Origin: Welwitschia mirabilis
Lineage: Eukaryota > Gnetophyta > Gnetopsida > Welwitschiales
NCBI GenBank assembly: GCA_051453625.1
Contig: JBOZIK010000001.1
Coordinates: forward strand, 15,717,802 to 15,781,801
Length of the DNA stretch: 64,000 nucleotides
Direction of reading: 5' to 3'
Part shown: in pieces, positions 1 to 10,020 of the stretch
How the letters are laid out: each line of letters opens with the position of its first letter
Numbering within the stretch: the stretch's first letter is position 1
Translations under genes and position numbers: made by a program
The notes under the pieces: model-generated
Databases searched by the model: none
Told to the model about the DNA's origin: nothing
What the model saw: only the letters and a program-made list of their open reading frames with translations

Positions 1-430
1 TTTGTAGACTCCTTGTCCTAGCTAGCATGTATTAGCTCATAAGATTGATTTTTAAACTCACCAAATAATCTTTCATAACTAATGAGGATTTTGTGGCTTA
101 TCCTCAACTAAGAATGAGGGATAGAGAGAAGGATGCACTAAAGCATAGATGTGTTCTCTATGGTGTAGCAATCTTCTTCACACGATAATGTAAAGATGCA
201 AGTACAATAGAGATCTAAACTTTTTGAGANNNNNNNNNNNNNNNNNNNNNNNNNNNNNNNNNNNNNNNNNNNNNNNNNNNNNNNNNNNNNNNNNNNNNNN
301 NNNNNNNNNNNNNNNNNNNNNNNNNNNNNNNNNNNNNNNNNNNNNNNNNNNNNNNNNNNAAGGAAAATAATCATTATGATTTTCTAAGGAATTGTTGTAT
401 TTATAATGAATAATATTTTCCATTACACGG
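1..430. other. Unannotated flank with a 130-N gap
   Basis: No gene, RNA or repeat is recognised here. Positions 230-359 are N. The apparent frames crossing this stretch are read mostly through N and carry no information. The sequence to the right begins the GGTCGCCC minisatellite, so this may be the outer part of the same LTR-like unit, but no LTR end can be placed. Confidence 0.6.
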
Positions 431-439
431 TTGACTTGT

Positions 440-1000
440 CATTATATTAGGTTGACCACCAAATGCGGTCGCCCTTATTATAACATTCGGTCACCCTGTC
501 TTCTTGTAAATTTTCTTAGTACAGGATATGGTTCAGGTTTAGTCTCCCTCCTGAAAATACTCGGTCACCCTTATCTAGGTCACCCATATGATTATGGTAG
601 GTATCTCATACTACTGTCAGTAGGATTCTTGTTGCATGTCATGAGGTCACCCATCTAAACATCTACGGTCACTTGTATGTACGGTCGCCCTTAAGAATAT
701 CTGTGGTCGTCAATGTTTCTAGCAGGTTAAAGTTCATCACATGTTGTACGGTCGCCTATATGTATATATGCAGTGCCTATGTTACGAGTAGGTTGGAGTT
801 CTCCGCATGTGGTACGGTCGCCCGTATGCATATCTGTGATCGCCTGTCACTGTATCAAATTATGTCAGTTTGAATGAAATGTGGTCACCCATATTTTTAT
901 GGTGGTTGCCCGACTCTGAAGTAGTGTTTATAGTTCTTGATCATTCGGTTGCCTAATATTATACATCAGTTGCTCGGTTCTGGGAAAGACCTGCACAAAA
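440..1000. repeat. Minisatellite of about 66 bp with GGTCGCCC core
   Basis: The core GGTCGCCC (variants GGTCACCC, GGTTGCCC) recurs at about 465, 487, 561, 578, 643, 681, 748, 814, 881, 903 and 945. The last set is regular: 681, 748, 814 and 881 are 67, 66 and 67 bases apart, and the bases between also match (CATGTTGT and CATGTGGT precede the cores at 748 and 814). Each unit carries a second weaker core about 25-32 bases in. The left part (440-660) is irregular. The setting resembles the reiterated motifs inside other LTRs of this window, so the array may be part of an LTR, but no LTR edge is visible. Confidence 0.75.
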
Positions 1001-1019
1001 GACTAACTTACAAAAACTC

Positions 1020-2010
1020 GTTAATTTAATCAATGACAATGGGTTCTCAACAGAAAGCTATGTGCGACAGTAGGAAGTGATGAAAGAAGACAAAGAGGGC
1101 CTACATAGCTTAGGCAAGAGAGCATAATCAGACTCCGTCAACATTGAAGGCACAGTTAGCATAGGAGAGATAGAGTCATAGCATAAGTAGAAAGACCAAT
1201 GTGGAAGATCACTTAGAAATACTACAGGGCAAGAAAAAACTACACAGGAGGTATGCAGAGCATGGTCTAAGGAAGGCTGAGAGGCCTAGTATGCATGGAG
1301 AGGGAGAGAGCTATGGAAGAAAGAGCAGGTTACAGTAAGAAAATCACAGTGGTAGTGGTGATGGTAGGTGATAGGCATGGTTTATAGCAGCAGCCAATGA
1401 GTGGAGGATGCACAGAGAAGTGAATGGTAGGTGCAAAGCACGAAGCACGCAAGAGAGAGAGAGGGAAGTATGACAATGAGTCAATGAGTCCATAGTTTTA
1501 GAATACTAACAAGGCTGAGAGATTAGGCAGGGCAGCATTTAAGATGCTAGTGAGGCATATTCACAAGTAGTGTGGAATGCACAAGCATTAGCAGACAGAT
1601 ACACTGAGATAGAGCACAGTTAGGCATTGATGAAAGAGGTGTTTGGGGCTATGCTAAGTGACAGTGCTAGCACTGAGAGGTTCATTAGACGCAAATGGTC
1701 AGGGAAGAATAATTCTAGATGCCACTGATAGTAAAGCATTACGGTGATTAGTGAGTGTCTACAAGTGAAGGGATACGCACACCATAAAGATAAGCAGTGT
1801 TAAAGTATCAACAATGTTGGAGGAGTTGTGAGGTATGAGAAGCAATGTAAATAAGGATCCCGAGTGGTAAAGACAGGAAAGAGAAATGGGGGAGAAGGCT
1901 AGATTGATTGAGCAGTGAAAAGTATGGTGGACAGTAAGGAAACAAGCAGCACAGTGGATGGTGTTTTTAAATGAGCATGGACGAACACAGATGCAAGCTT
2001 TTTAAGGAAA
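1020..2010 (+). other. Purine-rich block, unrecognised, possibly decayed coding DNA
   Basis: About 1 kb is markedly richer in G and A than its surroundings (many AGAGAG, GGAAG and GCAGAG runs) and ends sharply near 2000, where ordinary AT-rich sequence resumes. One plus-strand frame is open for long stretches if TAG and TAA are read as former CAG and CAA; it would be rich in A, E, K, Q and R, like a gag or coiled-coil protein. No zinc knuckle, protease or RT motif is present. A decayed gag of an unknown element or a purine-rich transcript are both possible. Confidence 0.35.
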
Positions 2011-2184
2011 ATATTTATAATGTTCCTTTAGTTGGACCTTGGGTAGGGTGAAGGTTTTTATTTTAAGTACGCCAAAGTACATATCCCAATATAATAGTAG
2101 TTGATAGGCAGGTTATGGTTATTAACTCGATAATGACTTTTAGTTACCATCTCTTCATTTCCATGTTATAAAAGTAAAATATTA

Positions 2185-2280
2185 ATTAATAAAGTTTTAA
2201 TTGATAGGAGTTGAACTCTATACCTTTCATTATTTATCATTTTAATATAACCACCTTCACTAATTACTAACTTGTAAATG
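2185..2280 (-). mobile_element. Candidate tRNA-derived SINE head (reverse)
   Basis: Read on the minus strand, an A-box-like TAATTAGTGAAGG is followed about 45 bases later by a B-box-like AGTTCAACTCC (consensus GGTTCGANTCC). This is the internal RNA polymerase III promoter layout of tRNA-derived SINEs. The tail (ATTAATTAATATTTTA) is AT-rich. No target-site duplication was found and the match is degenerate, so chance is possible. Confidence 0.3.
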
Positions 2281-3289
2281 ACTTATGTTAACATTTAACT
2301 AATGGCACTTCTCTTGAGATACTAGCTTTTATCACTAAACTTAAATTAGCTATACATATTATGATGGCCTTAAGACAACCCACATTAATGTACAGCTAGG
2401 GTTTCACATTGTCTATTAGTCTTACAAACATAAGTTACTTATGTTTTCATGGGAGGCACTAGTAAATAAATTTAAATAATAGCTAAATAATTTCTCCCAG
2501 TTATCTTTAATAATAAGTAGGATGTTAATTCTAAGTTAATATTTTAGTAGTCTTAAGATTATCTAGATTTCTAATGCTTAACAACATCATAGTAAAATAC
2601 CTTAAGCTAAATCAAATAACTATATAATAAGCATCTATTATTTTATTCTCTCGTTGTGGACTTAAGAATCATAGTTTAAGAACTAGCAAGGTGTTAAATA
2701 ATCATTCAACTATGAGCATAAAATATCATATTTAATAAATCACCGTAGTTAATAAGTAGTATTCAATTATCAAGACTAAACATTAATCTAAACTTCTTCT
2801 CGATAGCATAATCATAAGGAAACAAGTACTTGATCTTAGCAAATTCTGAAAATAAGATCTATGGCATATATTTCAAAATAGGAAAGGGTATTTTATCCTA
2901 TGATTGAAATATTTTACTAAAGTACATCATCAAATCCAAAATTGATTCTAAGATCACATTAGATACTTAACAGAAAAGTACATGATTAGAAAACTAAAAC
3001 ATCACAACAAGTAACTGGTCTTAAAGTATTACATATGATGAACATGCAACTGAAATTAATATAACATAAACACAAATAACTGCATGATGATTGGTTTGTC
3101 TCAGCTTCCTTGCATGCAACATTTCCTACACAAGCACAGGTGGTATGAGAACTGAATCATCACATCTGTCAGTGTGGTCCATGACAAGAAATCAGGTTGG
3201 AAGAAAGGTATCCAAGATAAGGATAAGTTCACAATGAGTGATATGACTAAGAACACTATCAATTTACATTATTTTATTTATAATTATTC

Positions 3290-3370
3290 AATTACAATAA
3301 GTAATCCAACATGCACCCTACTAGGAAGGGGGTAAAAACCATAAAAGTATGCACAATCTCCCCTTGTTAG
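3290..3370 (-). mobile_element. Possible LTR/polypurine-tract junction (reverse)
   Basis: On the minus strand AACAAGGGGAGAT is followed directly by TGTGCATAC, the arrangement of a Copia polypurine tract and LTR start (compare the clear cases at 34890-34903 and 37086-37100). If real, an LTR ends at about 3355 and extends left. No partner LTR and no coding domain were found nearby. Confidence 0.25.
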
Positions 3371-4055
3371 CCCTAGCAGTTTAATCCCATCACCTTGGGA
3401 CTCCCAACAGAGAGTTACACTCTCTGAAGTCTGTACATGTGGTTATCCTAGCCAATATTAAATTCTTAACTTAGTTTACATAGATCAATGATCATCCAAA
3501 ATCTAAAGTATAAGTTTCGTGAAAAGTGGTAGACAAGAAAGCCACATGACAAGTTAATAACAAGATCACAAACAGTTTTATAAGGTTTTCACAAGCTAAG
3601 ACTCAAGAGGACTTAAGACAAACTAACATAAGAATGATAGAAATTACAAGATTACTTGACACTTGAAACACATGCACAAGTATATAAGGCATATTACATC
3701 TTCAAATTACAATTACAAGGAATAACATAGCAGGCAAGAATTAAAAAGTGAGGTTTATGAACCACACTTGGTCTTAGCTAAACTCCAAGATTCTCCTAGT
3801 TAGCTCTAAGCTCCACATGATTAGATCACAAGATAAAATCCTATGACTCTAATAGTAAGGGGGAATTAAGTATTTATAACATAAGACTAATAGTAAGACT
3901 CACAGTAGGGTTGTGATTTCTATAAGAAGTTTAGGATCCCTTAATGCTTCCTTTTCATGTCTGGCCACTGGGTGTAAATAATAATATAATAATAAATTCA
4001 AATTAAATGAAACTACATAAAATAAAATAACATAACATTACATATTACAACTCCT

Positions 4056-6836
4056 NNNNNNNNNNNNNNNNNNNNNNNNNNNNNNNNNNNNNNNNNNNNN
4101 NNNNNNNNNNNNNNNNNNNNNNNNNNNNNNNNNNNNNNNNNNNNNNNNNNNNNNNNNNNNNNNNNNNNNNNNNNNNNNNNNNNNNTGTCAATTATAAAAT
4201 CATACATGATTAATAGTGAGCTAAAATAAACTAATAATAACTCCATGATAATTCAAGTAATAATACTCATGCATCATAAATTTTAGTTAACTTAATATAT
4301 TAATCAATCAACTAGAGGAAATAACTATAACTTTATCTTTTAATAGAGTCTAAAATAATTAATCTTGTAATGACCTAATTTAGCTATTACTCATATCTTA
4401 AGATCATTATTTTTACATAATTTAGAATTAGACTTATTAAATTATTTAATTTTTCTAGTATTAATGATTTATCTAAATGATTAGAAAGGTTTCTAATGTT
4501 GAGAAGAATTTAGACATGACATTTATAAAACTAGCCATTAGTATACAAGTAATTTTATCTTTTTTAAAACCAAATCGGATAGTAAAAATCTTCATTCTTC
4601 TTATGATATCAGTTTCACAGGTTATCTTTTCTTTGATTTGTAACTTTTTATGCCAATTCATAGATTTTTNNNNNNNNNNNNNNNNNNNNNNNNNNNNNNN
4701 NNNNNNNNNNNNNNNNNNNNNNNNNNNNNNNNNNNNNNNNNNNNNNNNNNNNNNNNNNNNNNNNNNNNNNNNNNNNNNNNNNNNNNNNNNNNNNNNNNNN
4801 NNNNNNNNNNNNNNNNNNNNNNNNNNNNNNNNNNNNNNNNNNNNNNNNNNNNNNNNNNNNNNNNNNNNNNNNNNNNNNNNNNNNNNNNNNNNNNNNNNNN
4901 NNNNNNNNNNNNNNNNNNNNNNNNNNNNNNNNNNNNNNNNNNNNNNNNNNNNNNNNNNNNNNNNNNNNNNNNNNNNNNNNNNNNNNNNNNNNNNNNNNNN
5001 NNNNNNNNNNNNNNNNNNNNNNNNNNNNNNNNNNNNNNNNNNNNNNNNNNNNNNNNNNNNNNNNNNNNNNNNNNNNNNNNNNNNNNNNNNNNNNNNNNNN
5101 NNNNNNNNNNNNNNNNNNNNNNNNNNNNNNNNNNNNNNNNNNNNNNNNNNNNNNNNNNNNNNNNNNNNNNNNNNNNNNNNNNNNNNNNNNNNNNNNNNNN
5201 NNNNNNNNNNNNNNNNNNNNNNNNNNNNNNNNNNNNNNNNNNNNNNNNNNNNNNNNNNNNNNNNNNNNNNNNNNNNNNNNNNNNNNNNNNNNNNNNNNNN
5301 NNNNNNNNNNNNNNNNGGAATTTACCAAGAGAGATATGTAAGATTTTGAAATAACTACTAATCTAGCTCTTGACAGACATAAATGGCATAAAAGAATATG
5401 TGAAGTTGACCCCCTTGACGAAATTTGGTGAAACTCTGCTAAAACTCAAAGGTCAAAAGAGTTTGGGTTTTCTCATCATTTTTTTAAATATTCATGGATT
5501 TTTGGACATTCAAATAAACGATAAAACGTTTTCAAATATCTATTTTTAAATAAAGTTCATGTTGAGATAATAACCTCCTTCTTGTACACTTGATCTTGTT
5601 CAACAATACATATTTTTCCCTGTGGTTTCATCTTTATCTTTTTCATATAAAGTTCTAACTAAAGCCAACTCATTCAAAAATAAAGAGAGTAACGAAGACA
5701 TCTAGCTTATATCTTAGAAAACAAGATTGCTCTATCCTAATGTCTCTTTGCATGTGTAGTGATAGCCATCCAACCTAAGAGTAAGGATGAAAATAAGTCA
5801 TGAATTAAAATCCTAATTTATACAACCTATTTTATCATCTTCAATGCTGTCTCACTAAAGTATAGTATATAATTTTAATCACTCATCCAAAATACATGAT
5901 GAAATTGATAATTATCAGCTTGAGCAAGAGATTGACAAAATTGCTAGACTAGTGGAGCCATTTGATTTTACTTCTTTATAAGATCTCTTTTACCACACTG
6001 AATAAGGAGAATGTTTTAGCATGAGGTGGGATGGCATAAAGATCTTTTTAGAATCCCCTTAGTTGCTTGTTGCNNNNNNNNNNNNNNNNNNNNNNNNNNN
6101 NNNNNNNNNNNNNNNNNNNNNNNNNNNNNNNNNNNNNNNNNNNNNNNNNNNNNNNNNNNNNNNNNNNNNNNNNNNNNNNNNNNNNNNNNNNNNNNNNNNN
6201 NNNNNNNNNNNNNNNNNNNNNNNNNNNNNNNNNNNNNNNNNNNNNNNNNNNNNNNNNNNNNNNNNNNNNNNNNNNNNNNNNNNNNNNNNNNNNNNNNNNN
6301 NNNNNNNNNNNNNNNNNNNNNNNNNNNNNNNNNNNNNNNNNNNNNNNNNNNNNNNNNNNNNNNNNNNNNNNNNNNNNNNNNNNNNNNNNNNNNNNNNNNN
6401 NNNNNNNNNNNNNNNNNNNNNNNNNNNNNNNNNNNNNNNNNNNNNNNNNNNNNNNNNNNNNNNNNNNNNNNNNNNNNNNNNNNNNNNNNNNNNNNNNNNN
6501 NNNNNNNNNNNNNNNNNNNNNNNNNNNNNNNNNNNNNNNNNNNNNNNNNNNNNNNNNNNNNNNNNNNNNNNNNNNNNNNNNNNNNNNNNNNNNNNNNNNN
6601 NNNNNNNNNNNNNNNNNNNNNNNNNNNNNNNNNNNNNNNNNNNNNNNNNNNNNNNNNNNNNNNNNNNNNNNNNNNNNNNNNNNNNNNNNNNNNNNNNNNN
6701 NNNNNNNNNNNNNNNNNNNNNNNNNNNNNNNNNNNNNNNNNNNNNNNNNNNNNNNNNNNNNNNNNNNNNNNNNNNNNNNNNNNNNNNNNNNNNNNNNNNN
6801 NNNNNNNNNNNNNNNNNNNNNNNNNNNNNNNNNNNN
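4056..6836. other. Gap-rich AT-rich region
   Basis: N runs occupy 4056-4185, 4670-5316 and 6074-6836. The remaining pieces (4186-4669, 5317-6073) hold no recognised gene. Long apparent frames across the gaps are artefacts of reading through N. A weak LINE-like peptide at 5355-5440 was considered and rejected. Confidence 0.6.
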
Positions 6837-9021
6837 ATCTATATTTATTATTTAGTATTTCTATAAAAATCATATGAAAAAAATAATGGAAAAGACTTTT
6901 TGCAATAAAAATGTCTATAAATTAAGTCAAGTAATAAATCATTGATGTGTACTTGTTTTTAACTAATTTTTTTAGAAACCATGTAATATCTTGTTAATCT
7001 TTTTGTTTTCTAGATCATGATATGAAACAGGTTCTTGTTATTAGATAAATGGTTATAGCATTAAACATTTTTGGAAAATAGACATGTTTTGTGTCTTTTC
7101 TAATTTGTCATTGACTTTAGTAGAAACTAGCTTCCAATGCAACTTTCTTAATGCAAAACAGATCATAAATAGGCTTGAAGCCCTTTCCTATTTAAGGCTC
7201 AGTTCCTAGTAAAATGGCTTTAAAACTTGTAAGGTGTCTATAAAACAACCAAATGATTAGTATAATGCATGACAATCATGTGGCCATACTAAAATTACTA
7301 ATGTTATCAGTTAGAATAGAGAATAATCCTAGTAATAATTTAAACTTGCATTGTTATGCCAGCTCTTTGACATTTGTTCTTGATGACCATGCTTTTAAGA
7401 GTTATGTTTTTAGTATGGAAGGATCATAATGGAAATGATATTGACCTATTTACATTAGCATTATGGTTTTAACCTGATGAAAATGTGTTGTAATATTTGT
7501 GAATTCTTAACCCAATATTTGCATGAATTATATAGGATAAATGAATTCATTGATGGTCAACTCAAAGATATCTAACTTAGTAGTATGTGAAGTAATTGAT
7601 GGAGGATAACTTCAGTCACAATTCCATCTAAATGTTAAAGGAAATAGTGGTAACCTCCCTTCAATAACAGGTTTGAATTCCTTAGAATAATTAGTTCTTT
7701 TATATTAATAATGAAGAGTCTTCATTAAAGACATTGATTAAATTTATTATCATCTTTCATGTATCTCATGCTTATTTGAAATGTGCATTTACTTATTAAT
7801 TTTATCCATTTAATAGTCAAATTCATAATGAGAACCTATTCATTGACATTGCTTGCTATGTATTTCACCTTTCACTTTCTTATTTGTTATAGATAAAGAC
7901 TAGGAAGACATCAAATTTAGAGTTTAAAATCAAGTAGATTTTTATGTTATTTTATTTCTCAAATATGCTAAGGTTGTTCGTGAATTGAAGAATTATCTTA
8001 AAAGGGATTTACCATGTAAGTCATGTGCTATAGTATTAACATATTATTTTATTGTTTTGTTTTTCATTATTTTGCTCTCATTTTTGTAAAGCTATTTTAC
8101 ATTACATGTTAATCTTTGTAACTGAANNNNNNNNNNNNNNNNNNNNNNNNNNNNTTTCTCATATAAATATCGCATGCATGATTCTTTATTATATATTTTA
8201 TTTGATAGTATGCCTTATAATTATTATACATTTTTCTTAGCCTATAACTGTGTATTTTCAATTTATTATATAGGCAATGGTTGTACATGGAGATCTTAGA
8301 GTACAAATTCCAATTGAGGAAGTTTCTTTACTGTAGGTAAATATTACCTTTACCTATTTCCATGCATCCAAAATAATGCTACAGTTTATTATTTTGCTAC
8401 GGATTATTTTATGATTAGCATGTTGGTGTGAAGAGTAGTTTGTATATGTGGAATTATTAAATAGTTTTATCCCATTAGTTTTCTTAACCCTTGCTTGTTT
8501 GTGAATTTACATATTGCTTATTCCATCTAATGTAATGGCATAATTGCCATTGTTTATTTAAGCCTAATTATTTACATGCTATGTAGAATCTTGTCTGCTT
8601 CGGTTGTTGATCAAAGGATGCAACTTGTCTACTTTGGTTCTATAATCAGGATGCATCTTTTAGAATTTGGTATTATGTATAACATTTTGACACTGTTATG
8701 TACACAAATATTGTGAACAATTATCATTTAATGGATGATATACATTTTGTTTATTACTTTCAATTTTTTTCTTAAGAGGTGGGGTTTAATCTTAGAATTT
8801 CAAATGCACTATGGATTTAGCATAGGTTGGATTATACTAATATGGTTTCATATAAAATCCTTTGAATTTAAGCATTGAAGATTGAAAATGCAATAACAAT
8901 ATTTAGATGAAGGCACAGTGCATATGATGATAATAAAAATTTAATTGACGCAGTTCATGAGACAACAATTTAAAAATGTGCTAACTGCACCTATTCTATA
9001 ATTTTTTTCTAAACTAATGCC
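6837..9021. other. AT-rich region, no supported gene
   Basis: About 2.2 kb of A/T-dominated sequence with many short T runs, and a 28-N gap at 8127-8154. It borders the CACTA end at 9022-10020 and could be internal DNA of that transposon. The only coding-like trace is an 18-codon open piece at 8276-8336 flanked by splice-like TATATAG and GTAAAT; it is too short to assign. Confidence 0.4.
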
Positions 9022-10020
9022 TTTTGAGGTGTCTATTTAATAAAATGCCTGAAAAGGCCTTTTAAGATGTTTCTTTAAAAAATTCCTCAAAAGGTNNNNN
9101 NNNNNNNNNNNNNNNNNNNNNNNNNNNNNNNNNNNNNNNNNNNNNNNNNNNNNNNNNNNNNNNNNNNNNNNNNNNNNNNNNNNNNNNNNNNNNNNATTCC
9201 TCAAAAGGTCTTTTAAGGTGTTTCTTTAAATAAAACCTCAAACGGCTTTTTAAGGTGTTTCTTGAAAAAATGCGTTAAAAGGCATTTTAAGGCATTTCTT
9301 GAAAAAACGCCTCAAAAGGCCTTTTAAGAAACTTTTATTAAAACACCTTAGAAATGCCTTGACATTGGCTTTTAAAGCGAGGTTTTTTTAATCATTTTGT
9401 GAAGAAATGGCTTTAAGGAATTTTTTTAAGACCTTTTAAGGTGTTTTAGAAATGCCTTAAAAGCCTATATTTCTTGTNNNNNNNNNNNNNNNNNNNNNNN
9501 NNNNNNNNNNNNNNNNNNNNNNNNNNNNNNNNNNNNNNNNNNNNNNNNNNNNNNNNNNNNNNNNNNNNNNNNNNNNNNNNNNNNNNNNNNNNNNNNNNNN
9601 NNNNNNNNNNNNNNNNNNNNNNNNNNNNNNNNNNNNNNNNNNNNNNNNNNNNNNNNNNNNNNNNNNNNNNNNNNNNNNNNNNNNNNNNNNNNNNNNNNNN
9701 NNNNNNNNNNNNCTTTTAAGGTGTTTCTTTAAAAAATGCCTCAAAAGGTCTTTTAAGGTGTTTCTTCAAATAAAACCTCAAACGGCTTTTTAAGGTGTTT
9801 CTTGAAAAAATGCCTCAAAAGGCATTTTAAGGCATTTCTCGAAAAAACGCCTCAAAAGGCCTTTTAAAAAATTTTCATTAAAACACCTTACAAATGCCTT
9901 AAAATTGGCTTTTAAAGAGAGGTTTTTTGGATCATTTTGTGAAGAAATGCCTTTNNNNNNNTTTTTAAGACCTTTTAAGGTGTTTTAGAAATGCCTTAAA
10001 AGCCTATATTTCTTGTAGTG
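9022..10020. mobile_element. CACTA (En/Spm-type) transposon end with subterminal repeats
   Basis: The right end reads TTTCTTGTAGTG, the reverse complement of CACTACAAGAAA, the canonical CACTA-superfamily terminus. Inside it lie many subterminal repeats of the theme AAAATGCCTCAAAAGGC / CCTTTTAAGG, many arranged as inverted pairs around short loops. Subterminal repeats next to CACTA ends are where the element's transposase is known to bind. The end is present twice, 9196-9477 and 9713-10020, nearly identical, separated by 235 N (9478-9712). The edges of the gap at 9096-9195 share a 14-base identical overlap, so at least that gap is an unmerged contig join. A 7-N gap lies at 9955-9961. The left terminus was not found. 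Confidence 0.8.
10002..10020 (-). repeat. CACTA terminal inverted repeat
   Basis: Read inward from 10020 on the minus strand the sequence is CACTACAAGAAATATAGGC. Its first 12 bases equal the common plant CACTA terminus. The other copy is cut by the gap at 9478, where only the inner part (ending TTTCTTGT) remains. Confidence 0.8.

Larger units (their letters stand above)
2011..4055. other. AT-rich intergenic DNA
   Basis: No coding frame of note. Apart from the SINE candidate near 2185 and a possible LTR/polypurine junction near 3355, both entered separately, nothing is recognised. A slightly GC-richer patch at 3360-3450 contains a short perfect inverted repeat, AGAGAGT-TAC-ACTCTCT. Confidence 0.5.

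Noticed and set aside
5350-5445. Peptide LALDRHKWHKRI...VDP resembling the end of a plant LINE reverse transcriptase
   Set aside because: Only about 20 residues, no upstream RT motif, and the preceding DNA is N. Too little to call.
4477-6877. Long apparent frames of 226-290 codons around 4477-5354 and 6016-6877
   Set aside because: They consist almost entirely of N; only a few real codons lie at each end and overlapping frames on both strands are equally long.
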